A stretch of DNA of 55,244 nt from an uncultured Clostridia bacterium (GTDB taxonomy: Bacteria; Bacillota; Clostridia; Christensenellales; Borkfalkiaceae). Both the position numbers and the translations under genes were made by a program. The stretch is from positions 1 through 55,244 of the forward strand of contig CALVIN010000008.1 in assembly GCA_944330115.1 (NCBI GenBank), in the 5' to 3' direction. The notes under the pieces are model-generated. The model made no database searches and was not told where the DNA came from. It was given only the letters and a program-made list of their open reading frames with translations. Positions 33,168-41,884 of this stretch are shown here, one piece after another. Each line of letters starts with the position of its first letter. Within the stretch, counting starts at the first letter, position 1.

Positions 33168-34976
33168 TTACTGCTTTGCGATGAGAACTGCCTTTATGCG
33201 CTTTATGCCCGCGGAGACGTTCTCCTGCTTGGCTATTTTGAAGGTGCCCAGAACGCCCGTGCGCTCAACGTGGGGGCCGCCGCATATCTCCTTGGAAAAG
33301 TCGCCTATTGTGTAGGTTTTTACCATTTCGCCGTACTTGCTTTCAAACAGGCCGGTGAAGCCCTCTTTTTTGGCCTCTTCAAGGCTCATTTCGCGCATTA
33401 CGACGGGCTCGTCCTTGGCTATCTCGCCGTTGACGAGGTCCTCCACCTGCTTTACCTCTTCGGGGGTGAGCTTGCGGGGGAAGTTGAAGTCGAAGCGCAG
33501 CCTCTCCTCGGTGATGTTGGAGCCCTTCTGGTTTACGTCGTCGCCGCAGACGCGCTTTAAAGCCGCGTGCAGAAGATGGGTGGCCGTGTGCAGCTTGGTT
33601 GTCTCCTCCTTGTGGTCGGCGAGGCCGCAGGCGAACTTCTGCTCGCTGCCCGCGCGCGACTTCTCCTGATGCTCGGCATAGGCGGCGCGGTAGCCCTCTT
33701 CGTCTACCTCCAGGCCCTTTTCCCTCGCCATCTCCATGGTTATCTCCACGGGGAAGCCGTAGGTATCGTACAGTCTGAACGCCGAGTGGCCGTCTATCTT
33801 GCCGCCTGCGGGAAGGGAAGCCGCAACCTTTTCAAACTCCTTTAAGCCCTGCTTTAAGGTGGCGGAGAACTTCTCCTCCTCCTTGTTGAGCTCCTCGGCT
33901 ATGCGCGAGGCGTTGCGGGTGAGCTCGCCGTATACGGCGGCATACTTTGCTATTATAGTCTTAGAAACTTCGTTCAGCGCGCCCTTGGGCAGGTTGATGT
34001 TGCGCCCGTAGCGCACGGCGCGGCGGATAACGCGGCGGAGGATATAGCCCTGGTCGGTGTTGGAGGGCACTATGCCGTGGTCGTCGCCCAGCATGAAGGT
34101 GGCCGTGCGGACATGGTCCAAAACTACGCGGAAGGCCTTTGTTACCTCCTCGCTCTCGCCGTACTTTTTGCCGGTGAGCTCCTCTATCTTGGCTATCGCG
34201 CCCTCGAAGATATCCGTCTCATACACGCTGTCTACGCCGTTGAGTATGCAGAGCGTGCGCTCAAGGCCCATGCCGGTATCGACGTTGCGCTGCTTTAAGG
34301 GCTCGTACTTGCCCTCGGCAGTCTTGTTGTACTGCATGAACACGTCGTTCCATATCTCGAGGAAGGTGCCCTTTTGCGCCTTTTCGAAGTCGTAGGGGCC
34401 GAGCTTGTCGGCGTCGGCGTGGTTGCGTATTATGTGCATCTCGGTATCGGGACCACAGGGGCCGGTAGTGCCCGCGGGGCCCCACCAGTTGCCCGACTTG
34501 GGCAGGAAGAATATGTGCTCGGGCCTGATGCCGCACTTTTTCCACAGCTCTGCGCTCTCCTCGTCCTTGGGGCAGTCGTCGTCGCCCGCGAAGCAGGTGA
34601 TGGCTATGTCCTCGACGGGTATGCCGAGGTAATCGGGCGAGGTGAGGAACTCGAACGACCAGGGGATCATCTGCTCCTTGAAGTAGTCGCCGAGCGACCA
34701 GTTGCCCAGCATCTCGAAGAAGGTGCAGTGAGAGGAATCGCCCACCTCGTCGATATCGCCGGTGCGCACGCACTTCTGCACGTCGGTGAGCCTGTTGCCC
34801 GCGGGATGCTTTTCGCCCAGAAGATAGGGCACTAAGGGGTGCATGCCCGCCGTGGTGAACAGCACGGTGGGGTCGTTTTCGGGAATGAGCGAGGCCGAGG
34901 GTATCACGGCGTGGCCCTTTGACTTGAAGAAATTGAGATACATCTCTCTCAACGATTCGGAAGTGAGCTTTTTCAT
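33168..34976 (-). CDS. alaS: Alanyl-tRNA synthetase, short form lacking the C-Ala region
   Basis: 602 residues, against about 870 for most bacterial AlaRS. The class II catalytic domain is complete (FFKSKGHAVIPSASL, then FTTAGMHPLVPYLLG), as is the tRNA-recognition part. The editing domain retains its zinc motif: HTATHLLHA near residue 465 and CGGPHVERTG near residue 565. The protein ends normally at KRIKAVLIAKQ, just where the oligomerisation and C-Ala domains usually begin. The TAA stop is clear and no C-Ala coding follows, so this is not a recent frameshift. It lies 105 bases after cysS and may be in the cysE-cysS operon. Confidence 0.93.
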   Translation of the reverse strand: MKKLTSESLREMYLNFFKSKGHAVIPSASLIPENDPTVLFTTAGMHPLVPYLLGEKHPAGNRLTDVQKCVRTGDIDEVGDSSHCTFFEMLGNWSLGDYFKEQMIPWSFEFLTSPDYLGIPVEDIAITCFAGDDDCPKDEESAELWKKCGIRPEHIFFLPKSGNWWGPAGTTGPCGPDTEMHIIRNHADADKLGPYDFEKAQKGTFLEIWNDVFMQYNKTAEGKYEPLKQRNVDTGMGLERTLCILNGVDSVYETDIFEGAIAKIEELTGKKYGESEEVTKAFRVVLDHVRTATFMLGDDHGIVPSNTDQGYILRRVIRRAVRYGRNINLPKGALNEVSKTIIAKYAAVYGELTRNASRIAEELNKEEEKFSATLKQGLKEFEKVAASLPAGGKIDGHSAFRLYDTYGFPVEITMEMAREKGLEVDEEGYRAAYAEHQEKSRAGSEQKFACGLADHKEETTKLHTATHLLHAALKRVCGDDVNQKGSNITEERLRFDFNFPRKLTPEEVKQVEDLVNGEIAKDEPVVMREMSLEEAKKEGFTGLFESKYGEMVKTYTIGDFSKEICGGPHVERTGVLGTFKIAKQENVSAGIKRIKAVLIAKQ

Positions 34977-35081
34977 ATATATACCTTATCTTATATATTT
35001 ATATATTTATTTGACTGTTGTTGCTTGCGTTGTTTTTGGCGAGGCGGCATCTGCGGCCGCCCGTCATGCGCCCGAAGGCGC

Positions 35082-36476
35082 TTACTTTTTGGCTATTTCG
35101 TAGCCCTCTTTGCCGTCCTTTACGGTGTAGCCGAGGGAGTCGAGCTCGGCGCGGAGCTTATCGGCCTCCGCCCAGTTCCTGGCCTTTTTGGCCTGCCAGC
35201 GGCGCTCGGCTATTTCCTTTACCTCGGCGGGAACGTCCTCCGCGGGGTTCTTTGCCGCAACTTCGGCAAAGTAGTCCTTTGCCTCCTTTTTGAAGAGACC
35301 CAAAAGAGAATAGGTCTTGCGCACCTGATACACGTCCTCGGCGGCCGAGGCGTCGCCCGCGGCCAGCTTTGCCGATATCTTTTTGAAGGTGCCGAACAGG
35401 TTGGAGATGGCGAGCGCGGTGTTGAAGTCGTCGTCCATGCACTCGTCGAAGGACTTATCTATCCCGGGGTTGCCCGTGCCGCCCTTGCCGAACTTCTCCT
35501 CGACGGCGGCAATTACCTTATAGAACTCCGAAAGGTGCCTTTCGGCCTCGGGAAAGAGCGTATCGGTGATGTTTATGTCGTTGCGGTAGTTGTTCTGCAG
35601 AATGGCGAACTTTATGGCCTCGTTTGTGTACTTCTTTAAGAGGTCCTTTAAGAGCAGCGAGTTGCCGAGCGACTTTGACATCTTCTGTCCGTTTACCTTT
35701 ATAAGGCCGTTGTGCGTCCAGTACTTTGCAAAGCGCTTGCCCGTGAGGCTCTCGGTCTGGGCTATCTCGTTTTCGTGATGGGGGAAAATGAGGTCCCTGC
35801 CGCCGCCGTGGATATCTATCTGATCGCCGAATGCGGCGCGGTTCATGGCCGAGCACTCTATGTGCCAGCCAGGCCTGCCCTTGCCCCAGGGGGAATCCCA
35901 GCAGATCTCGCCCGGTTTGGCAGCCTTCCACAGCGCGAAGTCGGCGGGGTTCTTCTTGTCCTCGGCGTTTTCCACGCGCACGCCGTCGAGCATGTCCTCG
36001 ACAGAGCGGTTGGAAAGGCAGCCGTAGGCGGGGAAGCTGGATACGTCGAAGTACACGTCGCCCGAGGGCGCGGGGTAGGCGTGCCCCTTTTTTATGAGCT
36101 GCTGTATAAAGTCGATTATGTTGCCGATGTTTTCGGTGGCCTTGAGCCATACGTTGGGATCGTCTACGCCGAACTCGCGCATGACCTCGTCGGTGTCCTT
36201 TATCATCATCTCGGCGTATTTGTCGGCGGGGATGCCCGTCTCCTTGCTGCGCGCGATTATCTTGTCGTCGACGTCGGTGTAGTTGCGCGCGTACTTTACC
36301 TTATACCCCTTCTTTTCGAGGTATTTGCGCATAATGTCGTATATGAGCGCCTGAAAGCCATGGCCTATGTGCGCCTCGCCCGAGACGGTTATGCCGCAGG
36401 CATACATCTTTACCTTGCCCTCCTCTATGGGGGAGAACTCCTCCTTGCGGCGGGTGAGTGTGTTGTATATCTTCAT
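35082..36476 (-). CDS. cysS: Cysteinyl-tRNA synthetase
   Basis: A 464-residue class I synthetase. The N-terminal YACGITVSGEAHIGHG joins the zinc-binding Cys and the HIGH motif; WHIECSAM and HENEIAQTE carry other zinc ligands; the KMSKS motif is GQKMSKSLGN near residue 265. The C-terminal DALR and anticodon domains are normal. Downstream of cysE; both probably answer to the Cys T-box at 38,095-38,340. Confidence 0.96.
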   Translation of the reverse strand: MKIYNTLTRRKEEFSPIEEGKVKMYACGITVSGEAHIGHGFQALIYDIMRKYLEKKGYKVKYARNYTDVDDKIIARSKETGIPADKYAEMMIKDTDEVMREFGVDDPNVWLKATENIGNIIDFIQQLIKKGHAYPAPSGDVYFDVSSFPAYGCLSNRSVEDMLDGVRVENAEDKKNPADFALWKAAKPGEICWDSPWGKGRPGWHIECSAMNRAAFGDQIDIHGGGRDLIFPHHENEIAQTESLTGKRFAKYWTHNGLIKVNGQKMSKSLGNSLLLKDLLKKYTNEAIKFAILQNNYRNDINITDTLFPEAERHLSEFYKVIAAVEEKFGKGGTGNPGIDKSFDECMDDDFNTALAISNLFGTFKKISAKLAAGDASAAEDVYQVRKTYSLLGLFKKEAKDYFAEVAAKNPAEDVPAEVKEIAERRWQAKKARNWAEADKLRAELDSLGYTVKDGKEGYEIAKK

Positions 36477-36774
36477 ATAAATATAACCTTAAATATGTCC
36501 TTAAAAAAATCCTTTTTAGTACGTTATCGTATATTTACCTCCCCTTGAGGGAGGTGACGCCGCAGGCGGCGGAGGGGTTTCATTGTTGGTCGCTTACGCA
36601 AGCCTGTGAAACCCCACCCTACCCTCCCCTCGAAGGGGAGGTATCTAATAAGGGGGAGCGCCCCTCAAACTCACGAAATTTTTTGCGCGCGGCCCGCGCA
36701 AAAAATTTGTGAGGCGCTTATATTATATATTTAAGCGGCGCGAAATTCAAACGATTTGACGCGGTGCGCGCAAT
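36477..36774. repeat. Intergenic palindromic modules and partial family A element (A5)
   Basis: Between cysE and cysS. From the right: a family A terminal stem at about 36672-36712, identical in its core to that of A2, with an adjoining GGGG/CCCC hairpin (36653-36665); a CCCCTCGAAGGGG box (36627-36640); and an inverted constant box with a variable hairpin CCGC/GCGG (36560-36575) next to GGAGGGGTTTCAT. Confidence 0.75.
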
Positions 36775-37533
36775 TTAGCCGTTATTTTTTTGGCCGCCTT
36801 CGCCTTTTTTTGCGTCGGGGCAGCGTATGGCCCCCTCGTCAGAGCCGGCGTCCTTCAAAAAGGCCTCCTCTTCGGCCGCGTAGGGCGGAAGGGCGTCCTC
36901 TCCCACCACCTTGCGCAGGGCGTCTTCAAGCCTGAACACGCGCTCGCGCAGACGGCATATCTCCTTTGCGTAGGGGTCGGACTTCTCCTGATAGAGGTCG
37001 ACACCCTCCTTGCTGCCGCCTATCCTTACGACGCGCGCGGGCACGCCCACCACCGTTGCGTGCGGGGGGACGTCCTTTAATACCACGGCGCCCGCGCCCA
37101 CTTTGGCGCAGTCGCCCACGGTTATGCCGCCGAGCACCTTGGCGCCCGCCGATATTACGCAGTTTTTGCCCACCGTGGGGTGGCGCTTGCCCGTCTCTTT
37201 GCCCGTGCCGCCCAGAGTGCAGCCCTGGTATATTACCGTGCCCTCGCCCACCTCGGCAGTTTCGCCTATGACGACGCCGGCGCCGTGGTCGATGAACACG
37301 CCCGGGGCAATTTTTGCGGCGGGGTGGATCTCTATGCCCGTAAAGAACTTAGCCATCTGGCTTATGATGCGGGCGATGAGCTTTAATTTGATTTTGTAGA
37401 AAAACGCAGCCGCCCTGTGCCATGAGAGCGCGTGCACGCCCGAATATGTAAGCCATATTTCGAACTTGCTGCGCGCGGCGGGATCGTTGCGCTTTGCGGC
37501 ATTTATATCCGCACGTAATCTTTTAAAAAACAT
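36775..37533 (-). CDS. cysE: Serine O-acetyltransferase
   Basis: About 252 residues from the ATG at 37533 (MFFKRLRADINAAKRNDPAA), preferred over the ATG seven codons upstream because it matches the family and has GGAG upstream. It makes O-acetylserine for cysteine synthesis. The N-terminal helical domain is followed by the left-handed beta-helix of hexapeptide repeats (EIHPAAKIAPGVFIDHG, then GETAEVGEGTVIYQG) and a glycine-rich loop. The C-terminus is longer than usual, with about 60 charged residues. First gene of the run that includes cysS. Confidence 0.93.
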   Translation of the reverse strand: MFFKRLRADINAAKRNDPAARSKFEIWLTYSGVHALSWHRAAAFFYKIKLKLIARIISQMAKFFTGIEIHPAAKIAPGVFIDHGAGVVIGETAEVGEGTVIYQGCTLGGTGKETGKRHPTVGKNCVISAGAKVLGGITVGDCAKVGAGAVVLKDVPPHATVVGVPARVVRIGGSKEGVDLYQEKSDPYAKEICRLRERVFRLEDALRKVVGEDALPPYAAEEEAFLKDAGSDEGAIRCPDAKKGEGGQKNNG

Positions 37534-37548
37534 AAAGAAAAACTCCAG

Positions 37549-37724
37549 GTTCACGAAAATCTCGCGCAGGCCGTGCGCGATATTTTCCGTGAGTTTTAGG
37601 AACTAAGTTCCTCTGGCGGCATTTTTTAGGGCCCACGATTATCAGAAATGCCGCCATTCACCTCCAGTGAGCCGCCTTCCGGCGCAAATTGAGTCGCGCT
37701 GGCGCAGGGGAACCCTGCTTGCGC
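37549..37724 (-). repeat. Family A structured repeat, copy A4
   Basis: Stems, in plus coordinates: GCAGGG/CCCTGC (37704-37709/37713-37718), GGCGGCAT/ATGCCGCC (37615-37622/37648-37655) enclosing AGGGCCCACGAT, AGGAAC/GTTCCT (37598-37603/37607-37612), and the terminal stem 37552-37591, which matches that of A1. The second and third stems share no sequence with A1 or A3 but pair perfectly. Confidence 0.85.
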
Positions 37725-37896
37725 AGAGTATTTATTCAGAAATAAATCGTGCGCAAGGCTGAATTTATTTCAGCCGTTAAGCGCACGCCGTAAAGTCGGT
37801 GCGCCGCTTGAAACCCCACCGTCACATACTCGCGGTGCTCGTATATGCCACCTCCCCTCAAAGGGGAGGTAAGCCGAAGGCGAAAGAGGGGTATTC

Positions 37897-38084
37897 CAAA
37901 ATAACTTATGTCGCAAGGCGGGTTTCCCTGCGCCAGCGCGACACAATTTGTCGCGCAAGCGAGCTCGCCGAAGTGAATTGCCGCGATTATATGCTTCGTG
38001 GGCCCTTAGAATCGCGGCAAGAGAGGCAGAGCCTCTCAAAATCACGAAAAATATAACTCTCGGCCAGAGTTATATTTTTGTGAG
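37897..38084 (+). repeat. Family A structured repeat, copy A3
   Basis: Stems: TTGCCGCGAT/ATCGCGGCAA (37978-37987/38011-38020) enclosing CTTCGTGGGCCCTTAG; GAGAGGC/GCCTCTC (38021-38027/38031-38037); AAAAATATAACTCT/AGAGTTATATTTTT (38047-38060/38066-38079) with loop CGGCC. All three differ from A1 on both arms. Confidence 0.85.
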
Positions 38085-38094
38085 CCCGAATAAA

Positions 38095-38340
38095 ACTTTC
38101 GCGCGCCCCTGCATTTTATGCAGAGGCGCGCTACCGCTGTTCCACTCTACTTCCGCCAAAATTTTGGCGCTCTTTTGCCCTTTTACGGCGGCGGGCCGCG
38201 GGAGCATTTCCTCTCCCGTCCTTGAACAAAACGTTCAGACGGCGCATATGCTGAACCTGCTCTGCGGGGCTTTCACCTGCTCCCCGCTCTCTGTGAGGGC
38301 AAAAATACAGTTTTTTTCCGTCTTGCGGATCTATTATTTT
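38095..38340 (-). promoter_or_regulatory. Cysteine-specific T-box leader (riboswitch)
   Basis: On the minus strand the RNA shows a T-box stem I: base GACGG/CCGUC (38322-38318/38242-38238), AGAGAGC and the distal GCGGGG/CCCCGC stem whose loop holds AGGUGAAA (38278-38271). The specifier loop contains UGC (38246-38244), a Cys codon. The T-box sequence is AGAGUGGAACAGCGG with UGGA at 38144-38141, complementary to the UCCA end of a tRNA with U73, as in tRNA-Cys. A terminator hairpin (38101-38131) follows. Downstream genes are cysE and cysS, which fits. Confidence 0.88.
38101..38131 (-). terminator. T-box attenuator hairpin
   Basis: 14-bp stem 38101-38114 with 38118-38131 (one wobble pair), followed on the minus strand by GAAAGTTTTATT. 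Confidence 0.75.
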
Positions 38341-38346
38341 TTTAAG

Positions 38347-38375
38347 ATTATAATACAAAACGGCGCCCATTGCAA
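38347..38375 (-). promoter_or_regulatory. Promoter of the T-box/cysE transcript
   Basis: In the minus direction TTGCAA (38375-38370), 17-base spacer, TATAAT (38352-38347). Confidence 0.85.
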
Positions 38376-38395
38376 GCAATTTGCGCGCATATTGT

Positions 38396-39052
38396 TTACA
38401 CGTTTTTGGCGTCGAGCTTGAATACGTCGCGCGACTTGCCGATGACCAAAATATGATCGTCGGGCTTGAAGCGATAGTCGGGCATGGGCGTGGGGTCGAG
38501 CACCTCGTCGTTTTTGATGGCGACGATGTTTATTTTGTAGCGCCTGCGCACTTCGAGCTCGGCTATCGACTTGCCAACCCACGCCTTTAGTATGGGCACT
38601 TCGAATATGGCGTATCCGTCGGTGAGCTGGATATAGTCGTATATATTGTTGCCGCCGAGGCGCATGGCGAGCTTATCGGTGGCGTCGCCGTCGGCATAGA
38701 TTATGTCGTCCGCCCCCACCTTGCGCAGAAGGTCGCACTCGATATCGCTGCGGGCGCGCACCACCACATACTTTGCGCCGAGGCGCTTTAACAGCATGGT
38801 GGTTACCATGGAGGCCTCGAAGTCGTCGCCTATGGTTATGCACACCGCGTCATACGAGGGTATATCGAGCTCCCTTAAGACGTCCTCGTTGGTAAAGTCG
38901 CCCACCTGCGCGTCGGCAAAGCGGGTGGCGAGGCGCTCGATACTGGCCGCGTTGCGGTCGAATAGGAGCACGTCGTGTCCGAGGTCCTGCATCTTTTCGG
39001 CGAGATGTGCGCCGAATTTGCCTATGCCTATTATTATTACGCTCTTCTTCAT
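38396..39052 (-). CDS. ktrA: Potassium uptake regulatory subunit (KtrA/TrkA, RCK domain)
   Basis: About 218 residues from the ATG at 39052 behind AGAGGT. RCK_N Rossmann domain with IIGIGKFGAHLA for NAD(H)/ATP binding, VLLFDRN at the end of beta-2, then an RCK_C domain (VGKSIAELEVRRRY). It forms the cytosolic gating ring for the KtrB channel encoded just upstream, 132 bases away. Normal length. Confidence 0.92.
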   Translation of the reverse strand: MKKSVIIIGIGKFGAHLAEKMQDLGHDVLLFDRNAASIERLATRFADAQVGDFTNEDVLRELDIPSYDAVCITIGDDFEASMVTTMLLKRLGAKYVVVRARSDIECDLLRKVGADDIIYADGDATDKLAMRLGGNNIYDYIQLTDGYAIFEVPILKAWVGKSIAELEVRRRYKINIVAIKNDEVLDPTPMPDYRFKPDDHILVIGKSRDVFKLDAKNV

Positions 39053-39184
39053 AAAAAAGTAACCTCTCGCCGCCGCCGCATTAAAACGCGGCAAAAGTGC
39101 GGCATAAAATTTTATGTTTTATATCGGAATATATATCGTGTTCTATGTTATATTTTGCCATACGCGCAATACGCAGGCAACTTT

Positions 39185-40594
39185 TTAACCTATCATTATG
39201 TGCTCGGGCATGCGCGTTATCGCGGGGGGACGGCGCGTTTCGGAGAACACCAGAACGAGCGTGTAGCCGCCCACTCTGCCGAAGAACATCAAGAGAATGA
39301 GTATGACCTTCGAGAGCACCGAGAGCTCCGCCGTGATGCCCATGGTGAGCCCGGTTGCGCTTATCGCCGAAATTACCTCGAAGAGCACATTTTTGAAGTT
39401 CACCACGTTGGGCACGGCCTCTCCCGCTATCACCGTTTCCCATGCGCCGTAGTCGGACTGGTACGGCGTGCCGCCGTCGACTCCGCATATTATGAACACG
39501 CTTAAAACTATGGCAAACACATACAGCATGCTCACCGTTACGGCGTTTACCACGTCGTCCTGCTCGATGCCGCGCTTGAACACGCGCACCTGCTTTTCTC
39601 TGCGGCAGGCCGCTATCATGGTGAGCACGAGCACGACGAAAGTCGTCGTCTTTACGCCGCCCGCCGTTGAGCCGGGGCTGCCGCCCACGAACATGAGAAG
39701 GTTTGAAAGAAGGTAGGAGCCGTCGGTGAAGTAGTTCATGTCCACCGTGTAGTGGCCCGCCGTTCTGGGCGTCACGGCAAAGAAGAGGCTGTTTATCACC
39801 TTGTCGACGGGCGACATTTCGCCTATAGTGCCGGGGTTGTTCCACTCGAAGAGCATGAACATCGCCCACGCCAATATGAGTATGCTGCCCGTGGCGATGA
39901 GCACCACCTTTGTGTGCAGCGAATAGCGCGAGGGACGGAAGTGGTTTTTTATTACGTCGTACCACACGTAGAAGCCCAGGCCGCCTATCGTTATGAGCGC
40001 CATGACCGTTATCATGAACAGCGGATCGGAGGCAAAGCCCGCAAGCGAATAGCCGCCGTTTTCCCCCGTGAGCGAGAAGCCCGCGTTGCAGAAGGAGGAA
40101 ATTGACGTGAACACCGCCTGCCATATGCCAGAGCCCCAGCCGTATACGGGGACGGTGCTTATTGCAAGCAGCACGGCACCGAGGAACTCGAGGGAAAAGG
40201 TGCCTATAAATATATACTTCAAAAGGCCCTTGAGCCCCACCATTTTAAGTCCGCCCGCCGACTGCAGGGCGAGCTTTCTGTCCGACAGGGTGACGTCCTT
40301 CTTTACATACAGCATAAAGAGGGAAATTATCGTTATGAACCCCAGGCCGCCTATCTGAATGAGCACGAGCATGACCGCCTGGCCGAACGGGGTGAAGTAG
40401 CTGTATATATCCACCACCGTGTGCCCGGTAACGCAGGTGGCGCTGGTGGCCGAAAACAGGGCTGTAAGGAAGTCGGGTTCGCCGCTCTTTACCGCGAACG
40501 GCAGGCACAAGAGGCCCGCGCCCACGAAAATGACTATGACGAAACTTGCGACGACTATGCCCACCGGGCGGAATCTGAATCGCTTTACTTTCAT
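39185..40594 (-). CDS. ktrB: Potassium uptake membrane subunit (KtrB/TrkH)
   Basis: About 469 residues from the ATG at 40594 (MKVKRFRFRPVGIVV); upstream in-frame sequence lies in the promoter region. Four pore-loop repeats typical of SKT transporters are visible: ATCVTGHTVVD, FCNAGFSLTG, GSPGSTAGGVKT and ISATGLTMGIT, the filter glycines being present in each. Works with KtrA. First gene of the pair. Confidence 0.92.
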   Translation of the reverse strand: MKVKRFRFRPVGIVVASFVIVIFVGAGLLCLPFAVKSGEPDFLTALFSATSATCVTGHTVVDIYSYFTPFGQAVMLVLIQIGGLGFITIISLFMLYVKKDVTLSDRKLALQSAGGLKMVGLKGLLKYIFIGTFSLEFLGAVLLAISTVPVYGWGSGIWQAVFTSISSFCNAGFSLTGENGGYSLAGFASDPLFMITVMALITIGGLGFYVWYDVIKNHFRPSRYSLHTKVVLIATGSILILAWAMFMLFEWNNPGTIGEMSPVDKVINSLFFAVTPRTAGHYTVDMNYFTDGSYLLSNLLMFVGGSPGSTAGGVKTTTFVVLVLTMIAACRREKQVRVFKRGIEQDDVVNAVTVSMLYVFAIVLSVFIICGVDGGTPYQSDYGAWETVIAGEAVPNVVNFKNVLFEVISAISATGLTMGITAELSVLSKVILILLMFFGRVGGYTLVLVFSETRRPPAITRMPEHIMIG

Positions 40595-40665
40595 ATCATC
40601 TACCGTATAGTATTTGCCGCAAAGGGCTGCGGCATGCCGGCGGCAACCTGAATACCACCTTTTAC

Positions 40666-40694
40666 AGTATAACATAGCGCAAATTAAAATGCAA
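40666..40694 (-). promoter_or_regulatory. Promoter of ktrBA
   Basis: In the minus direction TTGCAT (40694-40689), 17-base spacer, TATACT (40671-40666). Confidence 0.75.
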
Positions 40695-40793
40695 GGATTA
40701 CAATACACGGCGCCGAATATGCGCTCTATGTATGCCTTATGAAAAATTATCACAACATTTTCACAACTACTGTTAAAAATGTTAATATTTACC

Positions 40794-40822
40794 TTGACTT
40801 TACGGCATAATAGTTATATAAT
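40794..40822 (+). promoter_or_regulatory. Promoter of the DeoR-family gene
   Basis: TTGACT (40794-40799), 17-base spacer, TATAAT (40817-40822). Confidence 0.85.
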
Positions 40823-40874
40823 AAACACAAGAAATTTTCAAATGTTAATTTTAAACAAAGGAGATCGTGTTAAA

Positions 40875-41633
40875 GTGAAACGTGAAAGATTGGAAGAAGT
40901 GGCCGAAATACTCGATAAGCGCGGTAAAATGACGCTTGAACAGCTGGAAGAAGCGTTCCCCGACGTTTCGCAGATGACACTTAGGCGCGACCTGTCGCAG
41001 CTTGAGGAGGACGGGCGCATAATCCGCATACGCGGCGGCGCCATGTCGGTCAAGGAAGTGCAGAAAGTTTCGGGCGAGGCTTACACCAAAAAGACTACCA
41101 TAAACATGGACGCGAAGATAGTTATCGCGCAGAAGGCCGCCACCCTCATCGACGAGGGCACGAGCATTTTCATCGACGGCGGCACCACGGCGATGTATCT
41201 TTCGAAGGAGATGCCCGACATTAAGTGCAATATATTCACCAACGGCATCGCCGTTGCCATGGAGCTTGCGCAGAAGAAGAACGTGGAGATAACCGTGGTG
41301 GGCGGACAGCTCATGAAGGACAACCTCTCTACCTCCTCCCCCGCCGCAAAGGAATATTTCGACAATACCAATTTTGAGATAGCCATAGTTTCGGCGCTGG
41401 CGTTCACGCCCGAGCACGGATTTTCGTGCAACAGCCAGACGGAGAGCGACCTTTTGAAGCAGGTGTTCAAAAAGGCGCGCCACGTCTATATGATGCTCGA
41501 CAGCTCGAAGATAGGCAAGATAAACCCCTACACCTTTGCACACCTCGAGGACATCGACGTACTAATAACCGACGACGTGTTCCCCAGGGAATACAAGGCG
41601 CTGTTTGAGCAGAACGACATAGTCGTTATGTAA
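40875..41633 (+). CDS. DeoR/GlpR-family transcriptional regulator
   Basis: About 252 residues. A GTG at 40875 is chosen because AAAGGAG lies at 40857-40863 and the product then starts MKRERLEEVAEIL, as in the family. The N-terminal winged helix includes the DeoR signature SQMTLRRDLSQLEEDGRI and IRGGAM; the C-terminal DeoRC domain (IFIDGGTTAMYLS, then TNGIAVAMEL and VVGGQ) binds a sugar phosphate. No sugar operon is next to it, so the target is elsewhere or is ktrBA, which diverges from it. Monocistronic. Confidence 0.9.
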   Translation: MKRERLEEVAEILDKRGKMTLEQLEEAFPDVSQMTLRRDLSQLEEDGRIIRIRGGAMSVKEVQKVSGEAYTKKTTINMDAKIVIAQKAATLIDEGTSIFIDGGTTAMYLSKEMPDIKCNIFTNGIAVAMELAQKKNVEITVVGGQLMKDNLSTSSPAAKEYFDNTNFEIAIVSALAFTPEHGFSCNSQTESDLLKQVFKKARHVYMMLDSSKIGKINPYTFAHLEDIDVLITDDVFPREYKALFEQNDIVVM

Positions 41634-41706
41634 TGGTGCCGGGCGGCACGGCGTTTTTAGGACGGCCGCAGGGTTTTGAAAATACAATTTGTTTAAAATA
41701 TAATTT

Positions 41707-41741
41707 CGGGGACGCGCAGCATGCGCGTCCCCGTTTTTTTT
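41707..41741 (+). terminator. Terminator of the DeoR-family gene
   Basis: CGGGGACGCGC (41707-41717), loop AGCAT, GCGCGTCCCCG (41723-41733), then TTTTTTTT. Confidence 0.92.
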
Positions 41742-41884
41742 ATACAATGTAGTTTATATCGCAATTTTGCCGACAAAGGTTTATATACTCGCCGCGTTTT
41801 TAACCCTTCTTTCATATACTCGCGATGCTCATATATGCCATCTCCCCTAGAGGGGAGACGAGCCGAAGGCGAAAGAGGGGTTAT

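Larger units (their letters stand above)
37534..38094. other. Gene-free region holding two family A copies
   Basis: 560 bases between the cys T-box terminator and cysE. It contains A4 (minus) at 37549-37724 and A3 (plus) at 37897-38084, arranged tail to tail, and between them a CACCTCCCCT/AGGGGAGGT box at about 37851-37870 and the GGCTGAAATAAATTCAGCC segment shared with 5,215-5,250. No gene seen. Confidence 0.85.

Noticed and set aside
38095-38340. SAM riboswitch considered for the cysE leader
   Set aside because: The expected SAM-I core pattern is not present; the stem I features, the UGC specifier and the UGGA bulge fit a T-box.
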